64,000 nt of DNA, from positions 113,940,313-114,004,312 of the forward strand of contig OX578276.1 in NCBI GenBank assembly GCA_951217055.1, given 5' to 3'. Positions 31,601 through 44,596 of the stretch are shown here, piece after piece. This DNA comes from Gerris lacustris (Eukaryota > Arthropoda > Insecta > Hemiptera > Gerridae). Numbering within the stretch: the stretch's first letter is position 1; every line of letters starts with the position of its first letter. A model generated the notes under the pieces. The model ran no database searches. It was not told the origin of the DNA and saw only the letters and a program-made list of their open reading frames with translations. The position numbers and the translations under genes were made by a program.

Positions 31601-34600
31601 TTATCCACGTAATTAAGGTCGCACTTGTAATTTTTGAAAGTTATAAGGTCATTTTCAAAGACAATCAAATTACGAAATACGTTTTTTAGAGATTTAGTTA
31701 ATACGTGTTTTATATAAAAGAACCAATTTCTTTTTTATTTAGAAATATATACATTTATATATTTTTTTATCATTTCGGCATTTTGTTGGAAAGGACAACA
31801 AAATGGTACTATGGGTTTTCTATTATAGCTCACCTACGAAGATATTTCGGACAGTATTAAAAACTTAATTTGGGCTGAAATAATATAGTTTGCATAAATA
31901 AGTGAATCTACAGTTGTACAGCGCGATCTTTAGCTTGGAATTAAAAAGAAAAAATAAATGAATTATAGTAGCCAATTTTCTTCCACTTTATATTTATAAA
32001 GCTAAATCTTCCACAGATCTCTTTTTTTACAATTAGCTTAACTTAACTTAACTTTTAACACCGCGGGAGTATCGAAAAAAAAAAAAAAAAAAAAAAAAAA
32101 ATGTGGATGGGCGCCAATGAGAGCACTGGATTTTGAATTCGAGAAGGTCCGACCAACTAGGCAAATAAAAATGTCAGTGCACTGTGCACTCACCCCTCCC
32201 AAAGGCCTAGTGGCTTTATTTTTTTCCTTATATAGGTTGGCTAATCTGAGTCTCAAAAGTTAATACTAATTGTAAAAAGTGGTTATGTATTTTTTATTGC
32301 AATTAAAATTAATCTAAAACTTGCTAAATAAGTAGGTAACTAAAATAGACTGCCAATTGATGTGGCACTTAGCTTCCTCGCATCCTATCCACGAACTTTA
32401 TTGATTTTATGCTTTTAAAAGTCATTATTGTCAAATTGGTATAATTGTTTCCCCCGTTTTTTTTAATCTGTCAAAATTTTTTAGATTTTTTACACGAATT
32501 AAAGTATCAATTTAGCAAAAGTTAAAGAGCGTAGACTGTTAAATTAATCTGTGGCCATCTGCGAGTTACTTTCGATAAACTATAAAAGTTTCATTCAAAT
32601 CAGATAAGTACTTTTGATGCTATAGGTGTAAATAAATGTATGTTTGTGCGCATGTGGAAGAAAAACAAATTAGCGCAGAAGGTTGAAACTTATATGGGAC
32701 CAACAATGGGCTAATTATGACCAACCAACCAAATTTCATTAAAATTGAACCTGTAGTTTTTAGGATATGTTGGTTCGCAAAAATTGAACGACAGACCGAC
32801 AGACAGACACGGAACCAAAATTGTTCCCTGATGTCTGAAACGGATTTCTGTCTTGGAATTTTTAAAATCGGAGACCTAAAAATTTTTCGTTCTTCGAAAC
32901 GATCACATAGCTTCCGTTACCTTCGGTAAGCTCGGAAGCAAAAATTGTTGTTTTTTTAAATTGAATATTCGTTTTTGTGCAAAAAATTAGCAATGTGAAA
33001 ATTTTCAAAGCGTATATTTTAAAAAATACAATTTTTTTATCTTTTATTTATTTTTTTGTATAAATAAATATTTTAATTTAAAAAAAGGTAAACAAATAAA
33101 AAAAGAAATAGCGTTATGAATATAGACATTTGATCTTTTATTTGGCGAGTTAAAATGTTTTTTCGCGAATCATGTAGAATCCGATGAGTTTTTGTGAATT
33201 AATTATTTTACACCTAATCGTGGGAAGCTTAAGAGTACATACTTAACATTTAGAAGACGAATTTTATTTAATTCTGCAAGTTGTTTACCTTCCTAATTTT
33301 TTCGGTGCATTACCTTGGGCGAATGTTGTCCTTTATGGACGATTATGATATTTATCGATAGCTTCGTTAGATATGGTTTCGATCTCATAAACTAGATGTA
33401 ATAGTTGTCAAGTTGTTACGTAACGGACTAGTCAGTAGATCTTATTTCTTTCTATGGAAGGAACATCTTTGAAATATCAAATATCCATCAGGCCTATGTT
33501 GAATCTTACTATTAATTTATCGGTTATTATTACAAGATTAGATTGTTAAATATGGTTGTAAAGCTCTCATAAAGGCATAAATTATTAAAATGCTTGGAAT
33601 TTTAAATTTAAATTATTAACACTCCGAATTATAAAAGACGCTAAAGAATATGAATTTAGACTTAAACGTGATCAATTTTAAATCATGCATAAGGTCACCT
33701 ACATTGTTGATTTATCTTCTTATTTAATTTTAACTTCGAATAGTCATCAAGTTTAATTAAGAGATTGCTTTTTTGTCTTGAGGGCTATCAAAATTGATTT
33801 TGAACTTAAAAGTTCTGTAATTTACCTGAGTAACAGTCGTGGGTCCCATGGTTGTTGTGTCATATTCCCAATTGATGCAGGCTCTAGTTGCTGTAACATG
33901 TTTACTTTCTTCTTCTAAAATATCTAGGCTGCCAGTACCGTAGTCCAGAGCTTTGATTCTGCATGGATCATACACTAAGCCGTTCTAAAAATGCAAAAAA
34001 AATAAATATTAATGTTGTGGTGTGTACATTAGCATTACATTATATTTGTTTGGGTATAAAAGTGATTTAAAAAAATGTTATTTTCTTGATGCTAAGAAAT
34101 TTCAGTTATTTAAAACTATAATTATATATTTAGCACTTTAACCGTATAAACATATTATTTTTGAAAAAAGACAATTAGTCTATTATGTTACGTACCGGTG
34201 TTGTTGAAAATTGTCCGGAGATATTTTTCCACAATGGTATGGCTAGGTCTTGAAGATTGCTTGGCCTTGCGCACCAAAAGTCGTCAGGTTGTGCGCCCTC
34301 AAACGTCGGAGAGAAAATATGGAAAGTGCAGGTGACATTGAAAAGAGATAGGAAGAACGTCAGTAGGAGCTGCCACTTTCCAAATTTTCCCATATGTTGA
34401 GTTAAAACATCTTCTTCTTCAGGCTTAGGATTTTCGATATTTTCTTTTGGCTTTGAATCCGCTCCCATATTGAGGGTTCCTAACATTAGATAAGCAACCA
34501 ATTAATAACAATTTATAAATGGGTCAATTATATATTTATAGATAAAAATACATCCACCAATTAAAAGGAAACAAAACATTAAACATATAATATGTTGTGT

Positions 34601-36420
34601 TAATAAGTTTTTGTTTAATTTAGACTAAGATTAAAATACACCCTGACCCAAAAATGAAGATTTAAAACTAATAATTAAAAATAAATATAACAAAGAGGGT
34701 TAAAGATACGAAACAAAATAACCGTATTTATGAATAAAAATTAAAGATGCATAAACCACTTGGTGTGCGGATATAAATGAAAAAAACTACGTTAAAATGA
34801 AATGACGATGGACTATATAATAAAAAAATTATTTAGATGACAAATCTTGTTAAGAATAAGAGAAAGTAAGATAATCCCATTACAAAATAGTGAAAATGAA
34901 TAAGAAAAGTCTAAACCATTAACGAGAAGGAATTAGAAGCATGATTATTGTCATACTTGTGACAATTGTTACCTACTTTATGGAAAGTTCCGCTCTTTTT
35001 AGAAGAGGAGTTCTCTGGATATTGCTTGTGGGATGAGCTGGGGCGACAAGAATCTGAACAGACAGATACAAATATCTATGTAGACAGGAGATAATTGTAA
35101 GACAACTCTTCAGTGTTATTTTATTGTAGTGTTAAAGTAATTATTATTTACTCATATGTTTTAAAATGTATGACGGTTTCAAATTTTTTTAAGAGTTTCT
35201 GATTGTCAAAGTTAGTTTGTTAAACTTTTAATTAGGTCATTGTATCACGTTCTCAACTAATTAGACTCTTTTTAAATAGTTTTAATTATATGGTTTTATT
35301 TTGCAAACTGTTATCAGCTATACTTAAATTATTTTGCTGTATCATTATGAAAATAATTTGCATACTTGTATTTTCTTATTTCTTACCTCTACAGACATTC
35401 TTTGTTGTCAACCTCCATTTATAATGTTGGAATTAAAAAAATGTTTATCGTATTATACGAAGAGTATTAAAATTGAGATATATACTAAAATTTGACGTAA
35501 ATTTAGTTGTTATTTTGCTATCCTTATCGGGAATTTCACACCGTAAGAAGCATTTAGTAAAACGATTTCAATTGTGTATCTATTTCAACGAGTATTCATT
35601 AAAAAATGCTACTTTTTTATTCTGATCATTCGCACAACACATGCGTGGGATTAATCAAATATTGCCGATAAACCTTATCAAATAAAACGATTTTCCCTTG
35701 ACAATGGACTAAAGTTAGTAATTATTGTTTTGACTGATCTATATCTTTTTAATCAGATTATAGTGAATGAGGCTGAAAAGATTACCGTATATTTATTGAT
35801 TACAACAAGATTACAAAATGCATTGTTTAGAAATTAATTTCTCAACGATCATTATGTGTTATGTAGCAGATATTTGATAATACTAGATGTAGATATTGGT
35901 ATACTCGATCTTTTTTGTGTGACTGCTTGATGATAACTTTTATTTATAAAGCACTTTATACATCTATCTAATTATTTTTTTGGGGGGTTAAAATAATTAA
36001 GATTATCGTAATAAACAATTCACATATGATACAATTAATTAATTTAAAATTTATAACAAAATAAAATGACATTCAAAAATATAATAAATAGTTCTTAAAA
36101 TAAGTTTCTTTTGATAATAATGATACAGCTTATTGTATTATTTACTTAATTATTAAAGTTAATTTGTACAGAGAATATATTTTATGTATTGCTGAATACT
36201 ACGTAACACTTAAGAGTTTATAAAAATATGATGACAATCATTTTGAATTGTATTTGTTTTTTTTTTAATATAAAATAACTACTGTAGACAAATATCTAAT
36301 GATTTTTTCTTTAATTTGGACTTTTGTTACAAATTTAGTTTACGTACCGTCACCCTGGCAACGAAGGATTCCTCTTCCGTAAGATTCGATAACGATAGTT
36401 CTTCCAAAACTTAAGAACAT
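27249..36420 (-). CDS. SLC22-family transporter (organic cation transporter-like)
   Basis: Join, minus strand: 36420-36348, 35053-34973, 34479-34196, 33984-33826, 30776-30676, 30465-30311, 30024-29726, 29448-29250, 28568-28440, 28274-28096 and 27368-27249. All phases agree. The product is about 592 residues, or 537 if started at the ATG at 34468. Major facilitator features in order: GKFGKWQ before TM1; a large extracellular loop with Cys residues ending QWSLVC; the TM2-3 loop LADKFGRKRI; a FLPESPRWLLAMGEADKAM segment after TM6; the TM8-9 region; AELFPTLVRNFGIG in the TM10-11 loop; and LPET after TM12. These are signatures of SLC22 plasma-membrane carriers for organic cations, anions or zwitterions; substrate cannot be read from sequence. 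No disabling mutation. Confidence 0.9.
28096..28274 (-). CDS. Transporter exon 10, TM10-TM11
   Basis: Acceptor AAAATAG, donor GTAAAC. Encodes GALGLAMVAKTCVSATNVML and YTAELFPTLVRNFGIG, the conserved E-x-x-P-T-x-x-R motif. Confidence 0.93.
28289..28640 (+). repeat. Two poly-A runs within transporter introns
   Basis: Runs of about 30 A at 28281-28312 and 28611-28640 flank exon 9 territory. On the minus strand these are T-rich tracts upstream of the exon 10 and exon 9 acceptors. Neither is attached to a recognisable retroelement body. Confidence 0.5.
28440..28568 (-). CDS. Transporter exon 9, TM8-TM9
   Basis: Acceptor ATTATTACAG, donor GTAACT. Encodes GVELPAVALSIPVLLKLGRK, matching the E-x-P and GRK elements of the C-terminal half. 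Confidence 0.92.
29250..29448 (-). CDS. Transporter exon 8, central loop and TM7
   Basis: Acceptor TTATACAG, donor GTGAGTG. Gly/Lys-rich cytosolic loop (SGAGKEGSKKGGG), then LSVAWFNTYFLYYGLVLNLS, the TM7 signature. Confidence 0.92.
29543..29612 (+). repeat. Three tandem copies of TTCTATATAAGAATAAGTAA
   Basis: Short direct repeat, the third copy slightly offset, in transporter intron between exons 8 and 7. Confidence 0.7.
29726..30024 (-). CDS. Transporter exon 7, TM5-TM6 and PESPRWL motif
   Basis: Acceptor TTTTTACAG, weak donor GTTAAT. Encodes MELVNGKWLTISGVCYY, the RGWRHLQL turn and FLPESPRWLLAMG followed by an amphipathic helix. Confidence 0.92.
30311..30465 (-). CDS. Transporter exon 6, TM3 and TM4
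   Basis: Acceptor GTTGGCAG, donor GTAAGTTT. Encodes FGRKRIVLIAIAMQATLG and the following helix; completes the D-x-FGRKR loop motif with exon 5. Confidence 0.9.
30676..30776 (-). CDS. Transporter exon 5, TM2
   Basis: Acceptor TTTTTGCAG, donor GTAAGTTT. Encodes WSLVCQNKEWANIADMLF, then TM2 and LADK. Confidence 0.9.
32055..32275. mobile_element. MITE, CCACTAGGCCTGTTGG family, copy 3 (inverted)
   Basis: Contains CCTCCCAAAGGCCTAGTGGC and GGTTGGCTAATCTGAGTCTC, the reverse complement of the 18716 copy. A poly-A run (32076-32100) lies at its left, and only one clear end is visible. Confidence 0.65.
32640..32945 (+). repeat. Dispersed repeat ending CTTCCGTTACCTTCGGTAAG
   Basis: Contains GCGCAGAAGGTTGAAAC, an ACAGACCGACAGACAGAC tract, and ends with CTTCCGTTACCTTCGGTAAG then CTCGGAAGC. 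Related pieces lie at 57805-57892, 53480-53640 and 53900-53945. It is probably the non-coding 3' part of an unidentified transposon. Confidence 0.6.
33826..33984 (-). CDS. Transporter exon 4, extracellular loop
   Basis: Acceptor CATTTTTAG, donor GTAAAT. 53 codons, reading NGLVYDPCRIKALDYGTG and onward to VTQ, with Cys residues expected for the disulphide-bonded SLC22 loop. Confidence 0.85.
34196..34479 (-). CDS. Transporter exon 3, TM1 and first loop
   Basis: Acceptor AATGTTAG (ends 34480), donor GTACGTAAC. Includes the likely canonical start MGADSKPKENIENPKPEE at 34468, GKFGKWQLLLTFFLSL (TM1) and the start of the large extracellular loop. Confidence 0.85.
34973..35053 (-). CDS. Transporter exon 2, candidate cassette exon
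   Basis: Acceptor CTGTCTGTTCAG and donor GTAACA. Exactly 81 bases, so it can be included or skipped without changing frame. Encodes a Ser/Lys-rich hydrophilic segment (SSSHKQYPENSSSKKSG), which would lie at the cytosolic N-terminus. Confidence 0.4.
   Translation of the reverse strand: MLVAPAHPTSNIQRTPLLKRAELSIK
36348..36420 (-). CDS. Transporter exon 1, candidate N-terminal coding exon
   Basis: ATG at 36420 with CAAA before it, reading MFLSFGRTIVIESYGRGILR and on to an excellent donor GTACGTAAAC (36347). It leaves one base, which joins either 34973-35053 or directly 34196-34479 in frame. SLC22 proteins do not need this extension, so it may be an alternative start. An acceptor-like TTTTAG lies just before the ATG. 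Confidence 0.5.
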
Positions 36421-39010
36421 TTTGACCGGTTTGTTACTAAAATCATACAAAAAAATAATAGTCATTAGACCGTTGTTGATAAAAATAAAATAAATAACCG
36501 ACATAAATAAATTTAGAAAAAAAAAAAAAAATTAAACATCCAAAACCAAAACAGATGTAAAAATTCCAAACTTGGTACTGCAAAATAATTTATAAATTTT
36601 CACTCGAAAAATATGAACAGTGACGCGACGTGTAATATATTTTATGACAGACCGAATCTATACAGCGTAAATATGAAGGTATCGATTTAACGTTCGACCG
36701 CATTCATTTTGACGGATTGTATAATTTATTATACATATCTTTTTACAAAACACGATTGTTTTTAAAAATCCGTGATTATTTGGTAAAACATGTACCCACA
36801 TATTTGTTTTGATGTCTCTTAATGCATAATTAAAATACGTGAAGATTTTCCATTTTTCTAATGGTTGTTAGTAATCTACCAGAAAAGTACTGACCTACTA
36901 TAATTATTTAGTATCCTTTAGTCTCTACTTTATACATTTATTTCTTATTTATATTAGGATTTGATGCTGATATTTATTTTTAGTTGACACTTAGAACTAT
37001 TGTTAGTTTTGTATTTAGTTGGTAAGTGATACATCTTCTAAACTTTTCCTCTTTGTGCACTAAATCATGGATGTACGGCAGGAAATAATGAACTAAATAC
37101 AGGAAACATTAAATTCTTACTAGTTTTCCATCTGACTGGATAATTACGGTTAAAAACACGCAGCTCTAGTTTGCTTCGAACCTCTTCATTCAACCATTCA
37201 GTGAATATCCTCTATTTAATTCATATTATTTTTATATGAAAACAAATGTTGGACAAAATTGCTATCTTCAGAAAATGCTTTTCATACTGAGTCTAAGATA
37301 AAAATATCACTCGGAGAATGCCACTTAAAAGAGTGTTTGTACCTTCTACTTTCATTGTTGAGTGTTGAGCTTGAGCAGGGATTTTTTTTTCTATCGAAAT
37401 AATTACGAGTATATTATTAATTATACTTTACTTAAATACATGCATTATATAAAAAAAACATTTGATATAAAAATATTATTTCCTGTCATTGTACCCGCAT
37501 TAAAAAAAATAGAACAATAGCCGTTTTTTTCCTAGAATATATTGCGTTAATGTATTTCAATTTCAAGGATTCTTTTTTTTAAATTTCCTTATTTTATGAC
37601 GTTCATAGAAAATTGGTACTATTAGATCATTTCTAAGACATTTATTTTTGCCAATATTATTGATTTTAATACTTAGAATCAATTTAAAGTAGCTAATAAC
37701 ACTTAAAATATCAAGGTTGTCATTAGTATATATCAAGCATTCCAGCAACACCATTGATCTATTTATTATCTTGATAGATCAACTACTTTAAGTGACTAGG
37801 AACATCGTTGCTTATCAAATCATAAAAATCTTAGCTTCACTTATGGTAATAAATCTAGTAATTTGTTTTTGTTTATTTTTGCTCGTTGAGATATCATCTT
37901 TCTCATAATACCAGGATAATCTTCCATAAATCTTTAATTTATTCCACAATCAATAACAGTATAATATTTAGTACTTTATTGCGAATTAAAGAATGTATTA
38001 CAATCAATATATATTTTTGCCCTTGTCTAAACGTAAAATATACAATTAATATAATCTTTGCAAGCAACAAAAAATAAATGCTTCATCATTTTTTATTATT
38101 TTTTTAATAATACATAGTTTTTAATATAATGGATAATATATAGTTTAATAGTTTTTGATATAAATGGATGACGATCAATTTTAAATATGCTCCTAAAATT
38201 ACTATAGTTTATTTATGGTTCGAGGTATAAATGTTATAATTGATAACTGCATATATTATATAGAAATATTTTTTTTTTTTTCTCACTACCAAATAATCCA
38301 GTATAAAAATACTAAATCACTGTTGATTTTATACATATGTAAATCATTTAAATTTAATTCTTTACAATCCATTTAAAACTTCATTCTTCTCATTGCTCTT
38401 TAAATTAAATGGGCAATTAGCATTATTTTTTTCCTGTATCAACTCAAGTTTGGTTCATATCTTGAAGTATTAGAAATAAAATGTTTTCTGGCCAGAAAAG
38501 AGTAAGGTAGCGGAAGGCTCTTATAATATATTATACTATAAAGATTGAACACGGTTCATTGTCTCTCTACTGATGTTCGGTGAATCAAACTGTGAACTGT
38601 TATAACTATGTATATAAGAAATGAAGCAAGGTCGCACATGTCTCAAGGATACTTCATTCCTTTCCTTATCTATCTTGCCTGACGTTTTATTTCAGCTCCA
38701 TTTTGACAAATTTTTTGTAGATTTCACGAATAATTAATCTTTGTTTTCGGAGAGTACAATTGTTCATATTATTAAAACATTGCATACCTGAAAAGAATAA
38801 TTATTAGTTTCCCTTTTTAAGATGTTTAACTATATCGGAAGTGAAATTCCTTCTTATACTTCGAAACAATTATTTTTTCTTTCGTGTATTTTACTAGTGC
38901 TATTAGTAATTGCTAAAATGAATCTTAATATGCTGTTTGCTAGAAAGATACTAGTACTTTTTATCTGTAATTAAACAACTATTAATAGAAGAATAATAAT
39001 ACAGTGTTAA
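36421..39010. other. AT-rich region upstream of transporter, nothing recognised
   Basis: If the 5' UTR exon at 51.4 kb is real, this is part of a large first intron. No coding signature or named repeat seen. Confidence 0.4.
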
Positions 39011-39014
39011 TGCC

Positions 39015-39312
39015 TCATATTTGAAGTAAAGAAAGGTTTAAGACAGGGAGATCCACTCGTGCCAGTCTTATTTAATTATTTATATTGAGGCTCTGTTTAC
39101 AGGAAAATAAATAAGAATTTTGTTTTTGAAGATAACTCGGACATGGTAGCAAGAAATGTGGAAGTCCTAAAAGGAGCTTTACAAGTTTTAAAGAGGCAAA
39201 TAAGACAGCAAGTTTACAGATAAATACCCAGAAAACAAAATATTCAAACAAGAGAAGAACGAATAGGTACTATCTTTGTTCAAATGCGCAGAATTACAAA
39301 GAAGTTGTAGCT
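39015..39312 (+). pseudogene. LINE reverse transcriptase fragment
   Basis: The plus strand reads EVKKGLRQGDPLVPVLFN at 39022-39075, the RT palm motif around G-x-x-Q-G-D-P. After stops and a gap comes DNSDMVARNVEVLKGALQVL near 39130-39190, a degraded version of the catalytic Asp-Asp region and following helix. It carries several stops and is short, so it is a dead fragment of a non-LTR element. Confidence 0.7.
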
Positions 39313-39319
39313 TTTTAAA

Positions 39320-42300
39320 GTCCGAGGGCTCAACTATAACAACAAAGAATTAAGCCACAAGAAGAATTAAGCGGGCAACATAGCGTATTTAGCTCTATTC
39401 TAGGCATTAAAATAAAAAAATATATATATTAGATCCCACAAGTTGAGCCTCAATGAGACGATGGTGAAGTCTTCTGCATTGTGCACTCAAAATGTGTTAT
39501 TTATTAATCAATTGAATATATTTGATAGGTTTAAGAATTTTAATTTTTAAAAAAATATTTTATTAAAAGCTATATAAAAACAAAAATATATATATATAGC
39601 TCAATTAAATTTATTTAGGGTACCATAAAAAAAATTAAATATTTTAATTCTTAAAAAAATAAATGCATTATTTTTTTTTTAATAAAAATAAAAATTTAGG
39701 TCAGGATTATTGACCTGGTTAACATGACCTTAATAAATAAAACTTGGAGATGTTAAATGTACTCGTATATACATTTTTTATTAAGACATTATACGTCAAT
39801 CACTTTAAACTTTATCCTTAAAATGTCAGACACCTTAATTTATAAGTATATGTAAGAATCTAAAGGCAGGCGACAGACATTTATCGGTTAGGGGGTCAAT
39901 GTGCTTAAAGAAGTCAGATTGTGCTTGAAGACGTGAAATCGAATCTTTCAGAAGTTCGTGCAAGGACATCCGCAAATGACGAAACTTTTTTCTCTAAGTA
40001 AGACTAATATTTCCGTTTCTGGTTCAATAGACTTCCGCAGGGTATATTATCTTCTTGTTCCGTTATTATTTACTGTTTTTAATTCTGCTATTATAATATC
40101 TTTTAGGACAATTTGATGTTTTTTTTATCCGTAATTTTAATCGAAGCGGAAACAGTCTGAAAATCCCCTGTAATTTTTGTTGTATTTTTTATTATTATTC
40201 CAAGGTTTCGGACTCTTCTTTGGACCTAAATTATATAATTTAAATTCTTGTTTTTAGATATTGTAAGTATCTCTATCGTTCACAAATCTGAAGCATGATT
40301 TTTAAGATAAGTTACCTACCTATACATTTATTATATTAATTATTTATCTTACTCTAATTGCACCTGTATGATAAAAGCAAGCTTGAAAATCAGATATAAA
40401 AAGCAATTTGGAAAAAAAGACATAATGTTTCCTCTATTTATAACAAGATAATTTTAGATAATGTTTCTTAAAAACATACCGAGGGTAAAAACTAAATTTA
40501 AATAGTTGTTTCCTAATATTACATTGTAAAGTTCTCAAAGCGGATGTTCATTTTTAAACGCAGAAGAAAAAAAAAAAGAATTTTAATAAGTAATTATTAT
40601 AAAAGGTAATTTAAGTAATGTCTTTGCCAAATAAAGAATATTAAATATATTTTCTTAATAATCATGTTTTTGAATACTATATTTTTCTCTTGTAAGGGTT
40701 TTTACGTTTTTAATCATTATTCTAAGGAAACAATTATTTAATGAAGTAATTTAACAAGATATTTTTATTTAAAAAAATAAAAAACGATTACAATTAAACT
40801 TGAGAACAATTCATACTTAGGTATAGAATTACTTTTGGTTTTGAAATGATGAAAATAAAATTCAGGAAAATGTATTAGTTCTTTCAAATTTTAATACGGC
40901 TAAACGTCAGATTTACTTTCTTTTTTTATTTCTATCTCTTTTACAAATAAATGAACGTTCTTCACGTTTTATTAAGTAAAAAAATGAGGTTTGACAGATG
41001 CCATTTTCAAGTCAACTGTTTTTATTCATCTGGCAATATCTTGGTTACGAAACGTTTATTGAATTAACAAATAGAATATAGTACATGGTGTAGAAGCATT
41101 TGGCACAAATTTACACTTAATACTGAATTGACTTACTTAAATATATAAATATAAAAAAATCTACATCTCTTTCACAGCCCTTTTAATAAGCTAAACTTCT
41201 TAATAAGGTTAAATCGAGCTTGAATCCCATATGAATCTGGGTTATAGAACTTCTAGACTCTAGATCTTCATGATTTAGAGGAATAATTTCGTTTAAGATT
41301 CATATCTAATAACTACAAATCAAGCATTTGAATGTATAATATCTAATGTGTAATAATAAGTGGCACTCCTTTTAAATAACCTTTAGATTATTGCCTTTAG
41401 TTAGAAAATGGTTGTAAAGCAATTTTAAATTCTTATTCATATAATTGTTTGCTTCCGTAAAAATAACTTCTTTGTATCGTATAATTTAGAAGTTAAAAAG
41501 AAGTTTGTAACATTATCATTGAAAGTCCGATCTCTTCAATTTTCTAATAAAGATGCAGTTGACTGAGTATTTATTGTATGTTTAGTAGCTTATTTGCTCT
41601 TATTGTAACAAATTCAAGGACGACGCCTGTGGCGCTGTAAAAGGGAATCTTTTTTCTCTTGTTATACCTACTTTTTTTTTGTTTCTCTCTGTTATTAAAA
41701 CTTGATTCTTCCAAAACAAGTCTTACGAAACTATTGCATCATCATTGTTAAAAATATAAAAGTTGTACGCACAAAAACAAAATCAAGTTATAAAAATAGC
41801 AACAGAATTTATTTATTTGTTTATCTCGGTATGTAAAGCTGCAAAAAAGGTTTTTTTTATATTTATTTGTGTATCATTTTTTTATTTACTGAATATTACT
41901 GACTTAATTTTCTTTTTTAATTAATAAACGTTCTTTGAAATAAGGTAAAAAAAGTTATTTATTTATTTTTTTTTTTCAAGTTTTTCAATTTAATATAACA
42001 AATTCACAATTTATTTGGCCATAAGGAGGTTTACCTCGCTCTCTTTGAAAAATAAAGAAACTCTGAATAAAATAAATTTAATTTTTTTTTACAATGAAAT
42101 TCCAGTTAGTACTTTTTTTTCATCTTCATTTGTTTTTTATTTTTTGCAACTATTCCAATAAAAGCTAATGACTTGTATATTATGAAATGTCAAATTAAAC
42201 TTTTTTTTTTACAATTTCTTTAACAAGTCATATTGCCATTTTCATTGTGTCTATTATTTAGTAATGAGAAATGATATATATGTATAAACAATGTTTCAAA

Positions 42301-44030
42301 CAACTTTAAGTGAAAAAAATATGGTAAATAAGTGAGAGTTGAATAAAAGGTCATTAATTAATTAAAACCAGTTACTATAACCGTTAAAGAGGTCATTGTA
42401 ACAGTGACATATATTAAATAACTGACTTTTTTTTAGCATGCTTTTGTTCTGGTTATTTGATTATTTAATTTTTAACATTTATATTGCTTTATTTACTCAT
42501 TAATGGTATTTATAAGTATAAGATAAAAATATATTTTAAGCTAAAACTTTTTATACTAATAAAATTAGGTAATTTATAAGATTTTCTTCACGTCAGGCCG
42601 ATTTATCAGAAAGTAAATTAATGTAATGTATAGAAGTGTAAATGTATGTATGGTTTTTAATAAATCGGTTTATCTATCTATCTTTATAAAGTTTAATTAA
42701 ATCAAGATTTTGGTAAATTAGAATTAATACAAGGTAAAACCAAATCGGAACTTCTTTAGATTGTTACTTCTTATGTTTTTTTTATTTTTTATTTTTAGAA
42801 TATTAATGGATGTTATTATTTATACATTCATTTGTCTAAATAACTATTAAAAAAAGGAATGTGTAGCCCAATGTTCTTAGGGACAAAGGAATATCACAAT
42901 TCTGTTTTTATAAGGGGAGTTTTCGTAAGGGGAGTAAAGAAGTGCCATAAAATCTATGCTTGTTTAACTTATTATGCATTCTAAAAGTTATTCAGCAAAA
43001 TTTATAATTTTATTGTTTAAAAAAATTCTTCTTTCCGTTCTTTCTCACATTTTGTTATACAGCTGTATTCTCTTATTTCTTTCACTTGTTTATTGTTTTA
43101 TCATCGTTGCTTTAATATGAGTTTGAGCTATAATCATGTCTAAGGGTTTAAGATAAATGGTAATTTACTGGAATATATTTTCACCAATGACAATCTAGTC
43201 ATTGATTGCCAATCAATCTCTACTTCCTTCATCCTTTTTTGAGCCTATCATCACTTGCCTTTTAAAAGTAAGAACCTTTACCTTGATTTTTTGTAATTAA
43301 CATTCGATGAACTAACTAACTTGGGATATGAATTGAAATGAGGCGTGATTTAATTAAATTGTATTATGTCAATAAATCAATTGTTATTATGATCAACCAA
43401 TCAACTAACCATATTTACACTTGACTTTGAAAGGAATGCCATTATGTCTTTGTTTATTTTGTAACGTAGTTTATACTTTAGCACGATGCATTTTTATGGT
43501 TATATTTTAATAAGTTTTATATTTTACGACGTTACTTTTAATACATTGCTTTCCCTCGACGGGCGAATAAAAAATAAATAAAAATAATAATAAAAAAAAA
43601 AAATCAACGACAATCATAACGCAATGTTTTGTATGCGTGTAAAATCCTATATGTGTAGTTGAATCAAGGTCGAATTACCTCAGGGTGTGGAGAAAAATAA
43701 GTAATTATATTGCCTCATGATAATGAATGGTTTCTTTTAATAGATTCGAGATCACAGATCTTGAACTTTTATGTATAATAACATTGTTGAACTCTATCAT
43801 TAATAAACTTCTTCATTTATAAAATAAATCACAATTTTTCTTGAAATTCCTTTGCAAGAAAATAACTTCAGAGTAACTACTATACATATCTTTGCAGAAT
43901 AAAGAAAAGCCATTTCAATTAATAGTTGTATGAAAATTAACCTCGAGAAGTCAATTAACATTTGTTTTTATTCAATATTATTAAAATGACAAAAGAAATC
44001 ATGGGACGCTAATACTAAATATTTCAAATA
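39320..44030. other. AT-rich intergenic or intronic DNA with one MITE
   Basis: Mostly simple AT-rich sequence. Contains MITE copy 2 of the CTTCTTTAGATTGTTACTCC family (42751-42945). No gene recognised. Confidence 0.45.
42751..42945. mobile_element. MITE, CTTCTTTAGATTGTTACTCC family, copy 2
   Basis: Begins CTTCTTTAGATTGTTACTTC and ends GGGGAGTAAAGAAGTGCC. The interior word GGACAAAGGAATAT is shared with the other copies. Confidence 0.7.
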
Positions 44031-44596
44031 TACCGTATTGCATCGAATACCAGACGCACCCCGATTTTCGATCCATTTAATCGAATATAAGACCCCTATT
44101 CAAAGGGAAAATCTTCCGTTCTCTTTTATAACAACTTGTTCAGATGTCAAATTTAGGCAGTCTACCATGGTATATATGGTTGGAATATTAAATCTTTATT
44201 TAGATGTAAGGCCCATTTGAATCTTTATTTAGATATAAGACAGAGCTAGCAGAAAAAAAGGTCAGATTTTGAAAACAAAATTTTGAAGCTAACAAGAAAT
44301 TGATAGGTACAACGGAATCTTCCCCCTTACACACAAAACCTTATCTGAAATTGAACACGTTGAAATTCCTAAAAATTGATGAAATAGGAGGGCTCGACAA
44401 TGCTATCCCGGCAAAATTCAGAGAATTGGAAATAAAAAGTAAAAACAAGATCTCAGTGGTACTATTGTAAGAGAACTTCGTAGAAAAAAGGTTGTTAGAT
44501 ATGTTACACTTGAATACATCGATTGTAAGACGCATCCCGATTTTCGCGATGCAAAAAAGGGAAAAAAGTGCGTCTTATATTCGAAGCATTACGGTA
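44031..44596. mobile_element. MITE with ACCGTATTGCATCGAATA ends
   Basis: Left end TACCGTATTGCATCGAATAC then GACGCACCCCGATTTTCG. Right end contains GTGCGTCTTATATTCGAAGC then ATTACGGTA. A second, internal GACGCATCCCGATTTTCGCG lies near the right end. 566 bp, no intact coding region. Superfamily not assigned. Confidence 0.65.

Larger units (their letters stand above)
30777..33825. other. Transporter intron 4, repeat-bearing
   Basis: About 3 kb between exons 5 and 4. It holds a 20-base G run (30926-30945), a MITE copy (32055-32275) and a dispersed repeat (32640-32945). The rest is AT-rich without recognised features. Confidence 0.6.

Noticed and set aside
44038..44535. Small open frames
   Set aside because: Both lie inside the MITE with ACCGTATTGCATCGAATA ends and have no protein signature.
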